From: Acanthaster planci
Lineage: Eukaryota > Echinodermata > Asteroidea > Valvatida > Acanthasteridae
Assembly (NCBI RefSeq): GCF_001949145.1
Contig: NW_019091394.1
Coordinates: 1,523,961 to 1,566,463, forward strand
Length of the DNA: 42,503 bases
Reading direction: 5' to 3'
Part shown: piece after piece, positions 22,561 through 33,900 of the stretch
Position numbering within the stretch: position 1 is the first letter of the stretch
How the letters are laid out: each line of letters starts with the position of its first letter
Position numbers and translations under genes: made by a program
The notes under the pieces: generated by a model
Told to the model about the DNA's origin: nothing
What the model saw: only the letters and a program-made list of their open reading frames with translations
Database searches by the model: none

Positions 22561-23593
22561 ATCTAGCTAGGAAAATTCCCAAGTTTTACGACCAAAACAA
22601 GTCTCATAGGTTTGTGCACAGGGCGTGAAGTGTTGTCTCTACATGGATATGGAGCTCTTTCTGTATTGACAAGATTGAAGAGCAGACACAAAGAGACAAT
22701 GGCGTGAGCGTTATGGAGTAATTGCAGAATACCCCGCCACTCTAAAAAATGACCCCCGGAATGACTGTTTACATTGTACATAGGTACGAGGTGAAAATCC
22801 CTTGAGAAGAGTGTGACACTTTGACCGGAGGTTGATCATGCCGTGTGGCAGGGTCTGCAATTGAGCTAGCATTTATAGTACGGTAAACAGCAATGGTGAT
22901 CGCAGCAGAAACAGTGTTTAGAGCGTACTCGTTTTCCCTGAGCATAGCTGGGTGCACAAACAGAAGTTTAACAACCCATGTCATCATGTGTTATCGCCTT
23001 GTACATAAAAATGCTGTTTTATTTGTTGGTCTTTCCACGTGTTTGCGTAGTTGTAATACAAGCTACGATACATGTACATGTATATGCAGGTGACATATTT
23101 GTCTTCCGTGGTACCCGTCTGCCTGTAGCACTTGCTGATGGGTAATTCCATGAGGTTGGGGCACGATTTGTGACGGTGTCCTTGTTACATCCGCAACTTT
23201 TACCACCTGTCATGACCTGGAGAGTAGGTCATTTACGCTGTAAAAATAACACACACCTCTGTATTCAGCCTTGTCAATCGGAATCCACGTGCAGGGAAAT
23301 AGCCGTTCATTTCACAGAAACGATATAACAACTGGCACCAGTCTCAAATTGTGCCCCAACCTTGTGGAATGACCCTGATACAGTGTACCAGAAGTGTATA
23401 CTGTCCGACTGCTGGTTAACAGGTACATGCAGCTAGGCAGAAAAGAAATGTATGTTGCATGTGCGTGAAGTTATATGTGACATACTTGTAGATGTACATT
23501 GTTCCTGGTAAATGAAAAGAAACAGATGTTTGTTCAGTGCAGTCTTTACTCTTATGCAAATTTATTTTACCCTCTGCTGAGTTTTGATTAACC

Positions 23594-23666
23594 CTAACCT
23601 TCCCCAACCACACAGAATTGAACAGTAGTAAAGTGTTTCATTCTGTGGGGATAGGTCTGGTAGGCC
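23594..23666 (+). mobile_element. Truncated copy of CCCTAACCTTCCCC-ended MITE (cut by the gap)
   Basis: Starts with accctaaccttccccaacca, followed by cacagaattgaacagtag and ttctgtggggataggtctgg. It is nearly identical to 30617-30692 in the RNF intron. The high similarity of the two copies suggests fairly recent spread. Confidence 0.75.
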
Positions 23667-23738
23667 NNNNNNNNNNNNNNNNNNNNNNNNNNNNNNNNNN
23701 NNNNNNNNNNNNNNNNNNNNNNNNNNNNNNNNNNNNNN
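23667..23738. other. Assembly gap (72 N)
   Basis: A run of N, flanked on the left by a copy of the repeat found intact at 30617-30809 and on the right by gggttagggtta. The intact copy has about 117 more bases after the matching point, so the true missing length may exceed 72. Confidence 0.99.
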
Positions 23739-24645
23739 GGGTTAGGGTTAAATCCCGTGAAGGGATTTTATTCAAAGGTGAATCAGCTCAGGACGGGAGT
23801 ACAATAAATTTGTGCAAGTTTCAAGATTGCACTGAACATGTTCAATCCTTTCCCCTAAAAAGATCCGGATACCATTTAAAGCATCTTTTCATTTCTGTCT
23901 GCAGTTAAAGGGCAGAACATTCTGAGCGCCGAGGGTGCAAGCCCTTTGCTGCCCTAACTCAAGTTTTTCATTTTCAGATCGTTTGGAGAATCTCCTGCAA
24001 GAAGATAGTGAGAAATTGACAAATGTAAACAGACTGGCCAAGCAACTTGTCTGTCACCTACAGGATACACTGTGTGTATATACATGTAATCACATGTATT
24101 GTAATTCACTGGACATATCCTTTCCTAGCATGCTAAAGGATTGTCAGGAAAGTGGTTAACATTTTAAAGGAAAAGCATGCACTAGACTGTAACTACATGT
24201 AATTTCATGGGTTCTTTAGTCTTAAACTTGAATGTTTTGGGTGTGCTCTTCTGAGTCTGACCTCACAGTCATGTTTTTCCTACAAGCGGCTGCTAAAACT
24301 ATTTAAAAGAATAATTCACACAAAGTGTTAAAAATCCCACGCAGCTATCAGAACAGCAAGTAAAAACCCTTAACACTCCCAAATCCTCCAATTGTAATAC
24401 AATTTTACATACACCCTTGGAGGTTAGGGATAATACACTAAGGTATACTACTAAATACTAAATGAAAATATAACCAATGGGACAAATCAATGGGAAAAAT
24501 GCCCATTGGAGGTTAACTCGAAACCCAACCGGAAGGTGAATTTTACGCAAAATTTGGCCAACCATACGAGTTGTGGACAAAGACCAGAGTGGTCAATAAG
24601 CATGATGAGCACAACTCTCAAAGTCTTCCTGGTTGCCGAGTACAG

Positions 24646-24954
24646 GTACTGGAAGGTGCACTGGTACCTGGTCTATTATCCGATGTTATCTGATGTCCTT
24701 GTACCCTACAGGTACTGGAAGGTGCACTGGTACCTGGTCTGATGTTATCTGATGTCCTTGTACCCTACAGGTACTGGAAGGTGCACTGGTACCTGGTCTG
24801 ATGTTATCTGATGTCCTTGTACCCTACAGGTTCTGGAAGGTGCACTGGTACCTGGTCTGATGTTATCTGATGTCCTTGTACCCTACAGGTACTGGAAGGT
24901 GCACTGGTACCTGGTCTATCATCAGATGTTATCTGATGTCCGTGTACCCTATCG
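24646..24954. repeat. 59-bp minisatellite, five units
   Basis: Units begin at 24646, 24712, 24771, 24830 and 24889. The three central units are 59 bp and nearly identical (start gtactggaaggtgcactgg, end tgtccttgtaccctacag). The first and last are about 66 bp because of seven extra bases (attatcc or atcatca) after ggtct. It is noncoding. Confidence 0.95.
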
Positions 24955-25169
24955 GTACTTGTACTTGGTACTGCGCCAAGGGCAGTTGAGGGCCCAACAA
25001 GCCCTGCAGAAGTTGACACATCTTGCTTTACATGTACATGTACATGCAGAGTGAACTTTGTACAATCCTTGCTGTATAAACATGGTGCATAAACATGGTG
25101 CCTATAGTGTGCATGTAAAGTTCATGCCCGCTGTACATGGTACGTGAATGCATCATGTTGGCATTGAGG

Positions 25170-25285
25170 CAGTACATATACATGTACACATGTACATGTG
25201 TACATGTGTACATGTACACATGTACATGTGTACATGCACATGTACACATGTACATGTGTATATGTACACACCTACAGTACATATT
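25170..25285. repeat. Palindromic ACATGT / GTACATGTAC tract
   Basis: About 110 bp of near-continuous alternating purine-pyrimidine built from acatgt, gtacat and cacatgt. It is self-complementary at many registers, so both strands are open with an artificial M/C/T/H/V composition. Short acatgtacatgta motifs recur elsewhere (about 21768, 23070, 25030, 26470, 26830, 27065, 31640). Confidence 0.9.
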
Positions 25286-26656
25286 GTAGATGTACTTGTA
25301 CAATATCTGCATTGTACCAATGATCGTTCGCAACACTGCATACATGCACATGCCAGTCTTGCAGACTGAAGGGTGTGCATCTGTAACCTGGAAAAATGTA
25401 ACACTATTTTTTGGAGGGAGTTTCTCAGGTACAGTGTAGTTTTGGAGATCTGATCGCGGTGCAGTCTGTACCGAAGGTGCTCATTGCAACATTTTTGTGT
25501 GGGATTGTATTTGCCAAGTTTGTTGGGGCAGTTCGCTTTTGAGGTTGAAAATGTGGCATACTGCTGCTGACGTGACCCGTCGTGTAGTTTTTTCCCAAAC
25601 TGTTTTCCAAATAGGCAGGAATGTAAGTAAGTAGATGAGGAATTTTTGTTCACTACCAGGATACCTGTTCTTGATTCTGTTCCACAAATTACATGTACAT
25701 CAATGCAGCTTCACAACACAGTGGAAACTTGTGTGTCGTTGTGTTAGAAAGCTCATTGTGCGTAATCCGTAAATAAAGCATGCTTTTTCAAAAAGGAAAA
25801 AAGAGGCACATTTCCACTTTTGCATGGAATTGTACATATACAGTAGGCATGGTATTAAACTCACCGTCCCTATAAAAACATTGAAATGTGTCTCACAGTA
25901 CCACTTTTCTGTTTTCAAACCACATATATTTTCAGCTGCTGACCATCAAAAGGCCAACACTGCATTCTTTTATTTTGGCTCAGAATTTAATATTGTGAAA
26001 TTACACTTTCCAAGGTTCCCCCCCCACTACAGAGATGCTGTTTCAGAAGCTTTTGTCTACGTGCCATATTATTTCCAATGAGTTCCTGTTTCTACCCTTA
26101 ACAGTCAGTGACAGTGCGTGACGATCATGGTCTTGTGATCCGTTGGTTGACTACCAAGCCTTATCCTCCGCACCAAAGTTCAAAGTTTCATGCTATTTTT
26201 GTACTTTGCTGATACAGTCTGTGCGCTGTTGGACCTGGCAGTTACGGTAGGAGTTTTCCGTGTGAGTTTGTTACATACCTACATCATATGTGTACATGTA
26301 AGTGTACAGGTCATTCAGGTGAAACTCACATGTACCAATACACTTACTGTACGTGTGATTCTGTGGCGGATATGTTGTTCCAGCCACTGGTACCGCTACA
26401 TGTAAGTACGTGTACACCAGGGAGATTTGTGCCAACCAACATTACAGAAAGGCAAAGGGTGTCGTGCCGTGTACATGTACATGTACTGTAGCTCCGTAGA
26501 GGAAGCCTCTCTCTCTCAGTGGTCATGTCTGCCCTCGGGTCATGCTTGCTTTTTGGCATAAACACAAATCAGCAAAGGGTAGTGTCGTGTTTCATTGTGT
26601 CACACCGTGTCGGATTTTGAGATCTGAGGCGAGCTTCTGTCTACCACAAAACACTA

Positions 26657-26808
26657 CGGGCGTTGTCGAAACGAGTGGATTCAGCTCGGACTTCGGTTTC
26701 ACTGGTGCCTGTTCTTTTTGAAGCAGCGTTCAAAACTACATTTACGAGCTCCGACTGGAACCAGCGAAACTGAAGTCCAAGCCGAATCCACTCATTTCGA
26801 AAATGCCT
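26657..26808. mobile_element. MITE with about 53-bp terminal inverted repeats, TA flanks
   Basis: The left arm 26657-26709 (gtcgaaacgagtggattcag, cggacttcggtttcactggt) pairs with the right arm 26756-26808 (accagcgaaactgaagtcc, gaatccactcatttcgaaaa). They are inverted with roughly 80% identity around a 46-bp centre. TA lies immediately on both sides (26655-26656 and 26809-26810), as for Tc1/mariner-type insertions. There is no transposase, so it would be a non-autonomous element. Confidence 0.75.
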
Positions 26809-27656
26809 TATGTATAAACATGTGGTACGAGTACATGTACATGTACGGCTTACGTATCCACGATATTGCCTATGTATAGCCTAATTATGTGAAGGCACGG
26901 TTCAGTACGTTTACGTGCACGCACTTACAATTTACTGTATCGTCATTTCCAAAAATACATTTGGAACATAAACGTATGATTCACATTATATGTTGTAAAT
27001 TTGTTACAGCAGTGAGCTGTTGGAAGTTCTAATCTGGGGTGGCGAGTACAGAGTTCTGTATAAATGTACATGTACAGGCTTTTATACATAAGGATGCGTT
27101 GTATATGGATTACCAGGAAGTGAAACCTTGTTTGGTCCACTGGTATGGACGGCCATGTCTGAATGAATGGGCTGCAGCAGGAAATTGTGTTCAAGTCCAA
27201 GTTCTGTAGAGTCATGTTTAATTTAAAGCCAAAATGATTCAGACACACCCTTACATGTGGTCTTGTAAACACGGATGTACCGGTCCATGTGCATGCATGC
27301 AATGTGGAAATATCGGCATCCAAGGTCGTCCCAGGTCAGCAGGAGACATTTCCGCGACCATCTCCCCCTGCTGGGGTTAAACATTCAGCTCCCAGTCTGG
27401 GAGCTAATTCTAGTTTGAAAAAGGCCCATTGATTCCGATATAAAGGGAAAGGAACTAGACAAACTGACAATGTCCTGTTGTCCATCTGACATCCCACACC
27501 TCCACGGGCTGGATTCTAATCCGCACCAAGCTGAATTTGTCACATTCCCAGGTTGACAGGAGTATTAAATGAGCACTTTTCAGGCAGCCAACTGAAAGCT
27601 CTCATCTTCATCTGTAACCATGGTAACCAGTTGTCCTCTCAGAAGGTCTGGACATT

Positions 27657-27702
27657 GGCACGGCCATTTAGAAAACAGTGGGTTCAAATCCACCGCCGTA
27701 CC
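27657..27702 (+). repeat. Truncated tRNA-like hairpin
   Basis: GGCACGGC (27657-27664) can pair with GCCGTACC (27695-27702). Between them lies a T-arm-like TGGGTTCAAATCCA. The D and anticodon arms are absent, so this is not a functional tRNA. It may be a SINE fragment or a structured piece of the intron just upstream of the first RNF coding exon. Confidence 0.35.
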
Positions 27703-27785
27703 CCTTGTATAATTTAGACCATTTGTTGGTCTGTACGTGCCTGTCTTACATGTATTTCTCTCCTTCAACCTTTTTTTTTTCTCAG

Positions 27786-27904
27786 TGATATAGCAAGCAG
27801 CCATGGAGTGTGGACCGCACGTGAAAAGCGCCCTCTGGTGTCTGTGGAGTCTTGCTGCGATAACTGTCATGTTACCTTGTGCTGTTATGGGAGATGTTAT
27901 CGTA
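27786..27904 (+). CDS. RNF13: RNF13 exon 1 (first coding): signal peptide
   Basis: A strong acceptor (CT-rich tract, 11 T, ctcag) at 27785 shows that a noncoding exon precedes it. 17 nt of 5' UTR are followed by ATG 27803 and 34 codons with the hydrophobic core [18 protein letters not shown]. Donor gtaagt; phase 0. Confidence 0.88.
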
Positions 27905-30900
27905 GTAAGTAAATTTCCGTGTTGTTAGGGAGGGGATGGAGACGTACGAAAAACCATTAAACGTTCAAGGTTTTCAAGCAATTATTGCTCCATAAACCTG
28001 TACTAATTAACCTCCTTATACCGTTATGCAAACATGCATTTCAGTCTAAGCTGTTCTTTAGTCAGAATCACTCAGTGTGATCGAGTGGCATATGATAAGT
28101 CCCTGGGAGCAGTAAGGGAAGTTAATTGAATTTTTGACTGTTTTGGACAGCTGGAGCATCAACCCCATCAGTCTAAAATCCTGTGCAGCTGGGGCCACCT
28201 CAGGGGTCATCCATTTTTGTTGTCTTTCTCTTCAGGAGCACACAAGTTGTACTTGACCCCCAATCTGACTCCTTCCCCCCTCAAAGCAAGAAAAGGGTGA
28301 TAGCTAATCAGCCTTTCTCCACCTCGATCAAAGCGTACATGGGCTGTAAACCCCTTCTTTTGCAACTTTGATCTGCTCGTGGAAAAGACGAAGAAAATTT
28401 GAAATGAAAATATTTATAAAATCACCGTCAAAAAAACACTGAGATTATTTCTTGTACTTTGTGTTATCTCTCAGACTACTCTCAAAAATGTCAGCTACAC
28501 ATTCTCATCAATGCCTGCAAATTTTGGCGAAAGGCTTCCTATGATGGGGCTTCAGGTGAGAAGAGTTTTTGTCACTTTCTATATTTATATTTTACATCGA
28601 ATGTTGACAAAAAGGAATCAACTGGATATAGCAATTCATGCAGTTCCTTTCTTGTTGATATTGATACAAAATTTTTACAATGGATAAAAATTGAAATCTG
28701 CACAAAACAAAGAGGCCGTGTGATTTATATGTTTTAATCTTTATTTCATTCATGAAAGTATCAGAACATTTCTTGAAATTTTTTTAGAGAGGAACGTGAA
28801 ATTTAATTTCATTTGCTGTTTTATGAACAACTCCTGTGAATCTTTACAGTTGAAATAATTCAGCCTTTGGTTTATAAATTTGTCGGCACGAGTGGCGACA
28901 GTTTTGTAAGCCACTTAGTTACGTTTCATTTTAAACCAAATCTTTTGTTTTCAGGGGAAACTTGTTGTTGCTGTGCCGCTGAATGGTTGCTCCCGTCTTC
29001 AACCTCCGCCGATGGTCAACGCATCGGGTGTGATTACCTACAACTACTTTGCCCTGATTAAGCGGGGGGAGTGCAACTTTGACTTAAAGGTAGGGTTTTT
29101 CATGTCAAGCTCCATTCTTCGAGGGGGAAAGGCAGGGACAGTGTGCAGGAACAGCTGCACTCCGAAATTTGATAACGCATAGAGAGTTCACTTGAAGCAA
29201 AACGGTTGACCAAAATGTTGCGGAATATACTTCATGAGTGTTCCTCAGCCCATTTTCTTTTTCCAGAGCACAGACTTCTTCTAAGCATCATTTGACTCGC
29301 TGCGCAGCTCCCCAAAATCTTGTTCGACATGGAAACAGACTTACACCCTCACACTTCGGGTATTGTCCACCGTTTTGAAAACGGACACCCAAGGCTATGT
29401 TCCCAGATGTGGTACCCAGTCAAGCCTGGGTGGAGTGCTTGACTTGGGCCAGGTGTGAGCCACAGACGTGCATGCCACTGCTCTTAGCCACGGCCAGCTT
29501 GAAACATGGGCTCCCAGGAAATCCAAAACACATTTGTCCTCGTGGGAGCTGTTTGCCCTGTCCCACCCTCCCATGTACGTACAGTGCCTGTAGATGTCAT
29601 TGTGTTCACCATCAACCCTCCTATGGTTTTACAGCACAAATGTGCACAGATGCCCACAGTCACTGGTGAGCATGTAGTTTCTATATGGAACTCAAACATG
29701 CACAGGTTCAGTGTGTATGCAGTTGGTCGCAAGCACAAAATGACACAGGGTCTTTTGTGCAGTCCTCTTCACTGCATTTGGTTTACTGCACAATTATGCA
29801 CGTGAAACAGTGAAGCACAGTTCTTGGGCAGCACAACAGTGCGATCTGATATTCCTGTGAGGGACAGTTAGTGCAGTGCACAACACAACACAGCTGTGCT
29901 TCTTTGAGGTGTTTACCAAATGACCCAAAGAGTGACTTCAGCATAGGAGGGTTAAAGCTACGATTACTAAAAATGTGACATAAATAGCTCATTCCAATTG
30001 GCGGGCAGTGTGTCAATGAACTTTACACTATATTATCACCACTTGTCGGACCCATCGTTAGTCCTCTAAACTCGAAACTCTCACAATTCTTAGGGGAGTA
30101 TCCAACCATGTCGGGCACTTCACAGTGACCCATTTACGGTGCATTCCTGGGTTTAGAGAGGCCAGGGAGAGGATAGTGGCTTTGGGGAGGTTGCAGCGTT
30201 ATGCCCCTGTGTAAGATTTGAACCCTACCTTAGGCTTACGATCGGGAGCTACCACAAGGCCACACGTTCCACGTGCTTGGATAGTATTTTACAACATCTG
30301 AATGTCGAAACCACCCTGGTAGCGTCCTTTCTAGAGTTTGCTGGGTCAAACCAGGCCACCTTTTGTTTTCTTCTTTTTTTTTTTAATTCAAACGGTTTTA
30401 CAGGTGCGTGTACATATGTTTATTTTGTAGGTTTATAACGCCCAGGAAGTTGGTTATGCCGGTGCTATAGTTTTCAATATCGACCATGATAATGGCGTGT
30501 TGGCCATGAATGGGGACGAGTGTAAGTTTTTCCATATACGAATGTCACTGTGGGACTACACAGTCTTCCACCAATTAGTCTGCTGTTCCTCTGCACAACA
30601 GCTGTTGGTACTGTTTACCCTAACCTTCCCCAACCACACAGAATTAAACAGTAGAAAAGTGTTTCATTCTGTGGGGATAGGTCTGGTCGGCCCCTAACAG
30701 CTGGCTTTTGCATTGGGTTTGGCGTACTTCAGAAAAACAAAGTCCAACAGCCTCTGTGCACAAAGTCCCATATGGGTGTTTAACTGTGTGTGAATGGGGA
30801 AGGTTAGGGCCAGTAACCCTCGGGGGTTAAGGTTAATGTGTCTTTGCTGTCATTTAGACAGAAAGTGTACTTGTCACAAATGTCTTTGATCCGTCTTAAC

Positions 30901-33900
30901 ATACCATGTTATGGTGAATTGCACGTGGTAACCCATTACACCTGCCAAGAACGATTTCAAAAGATGTGTGATTTATTATTAAATTGCAGCTGAACTTCAA
31001 AGATAACTGATTGTAACTTGTGATGGGTCATATTGAAAAGCTTTCTTTCAGAGGAAGTTAATGATGCACATGTCATAGGAAAAAAATCAAAATGTAGACA
31101 TGGATTTAAATGTGAATGGAAAAAAATGATCGTGAAAATTAAGTTGTAGCGGTTAGTTATGAAATCGCCGAAACAGATGCAGTAAAATTTGTGGTCCGCT
31201 AACCTTGCTGTCAAGTTGATATTTCCTTGAAAATTGGATTCCCTGAGTTTGCCAGTCGGCCCAGTAAACTTTACAACTTGTTTTTCCTCTGTGGTACGAT
31301 CAGATGGACAGGACGTGGACATTCCCTCGGTGTTTGTGGGAGCGTCGTCGGGGGCATCTCTGAAAAAGTACAACTACACAACAGGGTAAGGAATGCGAAA
31401 GCATCAAGTCACAAACATGTGTCTTGCATTCCACCTTGACATTGCACTGCGTAGAAGTTAGAGCCAGATTTTCTAGACAGCTACTTTTTACAGATGTAAG
31501 AGAAGAGGTCTGAATTAGAAATACTAGATACAGAAAAAAATCATGCCATTCACTATGTATCAGATATTGGGGGAAAAGTGGGGAAAAAAATTGGGATCGG
31601 TCCTATGAATGAGAATTATGAAGACCTTTGAAAATATTTCATGTACATGTACCTTTTCCTACAAGCAACCATGTGTATCATAAGGTTTGGTCGTGTGCTT
31701 TTTGCAGAGAACTGGTAAATTTTGTTTCCCTATCATGAATGAAATGTTGTAGAGAAGCCTATGTTGTCTCATTTTGTAAATAATTAGTCATTTTCAGTGT
31801 TTTTTGTGTTAAAAATTGTGCCTGTCAAGGTTGGCTCACAAGTTGCCCTCGGAAGACTATATGGTGACCAGTGGTCAAGACCTCTCAACACAAATCTTAC
31901 AAGTAAATGCATTGTCAGAGTAAGAACATTGGCCGCATGCCATGACTGCCCCGGGCAAATGCGGACGCTTCTAGTCTTGGCGTCAAAACCGACTTTCCAT
32001 TTTCTATTCAATGAAACTGATTTTTTTTTTCAAATCATCTGCATATCTGCAATACTTGAGTTACGAAAAAAATCCGTCCAAAGTTTGTCGTTGAGAAGTT
32101 TGCCAGAGCTTCCACTCGCAAGTAGATTTCATGGCGAGATTTTAAAATTTGGCAAGTTTTACCCCCTCCCCCCCACAAAAATCTCTTGCGGCGGATTCCA
32201 CTCTCTTGAATTGAATTCCTTCGATCTGATTGATTGTTTTCCCCCTCCTTTTTTCTTTCTTTCCGCCCCCAGGAGCAAACTCGTACTGAACTCAGATTTC
32301 ACATTCTCTTATAACATGTACCTCATCCCCTTCATCAGTATTGTAGGCATTTGTTTCACGCTCATGCTGTGCTTTATGGTAAGTGAGAGCGGGCACACCG
32401 CACACTGCGACGGCTGGTTTTTCTGTAAAGGTCCCCAGGGTACGCGTGCCCTTCAATAAAAATGTTCCCTCCGGGAACCATTCACACAGGAGAGACTGTC
32501 GATGGTGGCATTGAAACATCTACTGCGAAGAAATCAATATTTGGCATATGGTGTCCGTTTTAAAGAAAATTCGGTCATATTTTGCACGTGCACCCTGGGG
32601 GGGTGTCAGCAAACCCAGCCTGTTACTGTCAGCGACGGCGGTGTTACGTTGAGACCAAAGCATGCAAAAGTGGATTTGGTTTTCCTTGTACACCCCTGAC
32701 TATTGTCTATCCCTCGATTTGTTTTTCTTTTTAAAGTGTTTTGCTAAGTTGGTATTGTTGAATCCTCCCTCATTAACTCTCACGGCTACAACATGCTCGG
32801 TTTGTTAGGGCCAAAACGATTTGATCGCTGTACACAGATGGAGGTTTGAGAGGATCTAACACAGGTGTTAGGTAACATCCCCTTGGACCGACTGACAGGT
32901 GCATTACATTCACTTTCATGTATGCAAATTACAATTTCCTGTCTTGTGCGATTTGTATATTTTTTCCCCCCTTATTTCCCCTAGAATTCCAGTTAAATGC
33001 CTGCTTACAATTCCTGGCAAACATTGCAGGACATTTAGGAATACAGAATACATTCAAGATATTGGGAAAGTTTCCGATGTCACTGACAAGCTTTATGGCC
33101 TTCGCTTCAGTGGATTATTTTTGTGTTGCTACCGGAAGAATTGCGTTTTTAATTTGTACTGTTGGTGTATGCATGAATAACAAGCATGCCCACTCAGGTG
33201 CGTAGTACATGATTATGATGAAGGGAGTCAGGTTGTTGTGGCTCTTTCCCTGCCTCCTGCCTCTGGCCTCGGGTTCGAATCTCACCTAGGTCAGCATGTG
33301 GATTGGAAAGTCTGTGCAGGACGGTTCCCCTGTACTGTTGTCAAAGGGGTCACAGGAATGTTTTACTGTCTTTTTTTTTTTCCTTTTGAGCCTTGAGTAG
33401 TCCTTAAGTTTTGTGCATCAATACTTCTTGGTTTGATTGCCCAATTAAGAAGTGGAACCTTACTTAGTTCCAGAAGGCCAGGTTCTAGAGTGAGACGAGC
33501 CTTTCTATTGGGGGGGGGACAAAATAATTTTCCGTGCAGGACCAACTCTTTGATTTGTGAAACAGGTTGTATTCTTCTGAAAATCTTCGGGAGTTCTTGG
33601 AAGTTGAAAAAGTCGGGAGAAAACTTTGGCAGAGGTGGCCTGGTTCCTGTAAACTTATCCCATGCGTATGCTCTGTATTTGGCAGGATGAAGGGTTGTTA
33701 CCGTGGACTCGCATGTAAATGATTCGGTTGATGGGAATCAACTGATTTTTTTTAGGAAAGAAACATTTGAGGAGCAAGGGGTACATTGAAATACAAATCC
33801 ACTGCCGCGGCGTGCTTCGGTGTCCGCGTCGCCACCGTCTCAGCTCGTGTATTTCTCTTTGTTGCCGTCAACCTGAGGTGTTTCTTTATGTGCATTGTTC

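Larger units (their letters stand above)
23511..23866. repeat. Long inverted repeat interrupted by assembly gap
   Basis: The left arm (about 23511-23600: tgttcagtgcagtctttact, gcaaatttattttac, gattaaccctaacc) matches the reverse complement of the right arm (about 23739-23866: ggttagggttaaatcc, gtacaataaatttgtgc, gattgcactgaaca). Identity is moderate by eye. The gap lies at the centre. Confidence 0.6.
20451..27785. other. Repeat-rich spacer between FNDC3 and RNF13 genes
   Basis: No protein-coding gene was recognised on either strand. It contains the repeats and assembly gap listed separately and a long poly-C run near 20870. It must also hold the RNF gene promoter and at least one 5' noncoding exon, since the first RNF coding exon begins at a splice acceptor; I could not place these. 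Confidence 0.6.

Noticed and set aside
23739-23750. Telomere-like GGGTTAGGGTTA at the gap edge
   Set aside because: Only about two repeat steps are visible and the sequence equals the end of a MITE seen elsewhere; no telomeric array is shown.
24646-24954. CRISPR-like regular repeats
   Set aside because: Units are contiguous tandem copies without unique spacers, in a eukaryotic genome; this is a minisatellite.
25028-25653. Long open frames on both strands through the ACATGT tract (up to 166 codons on the minus strand)
   Set aside because: The composition (M/C/T/H/V/Y repeats) is produced by the palindromic tract itself, and both strands are open for the same reason.
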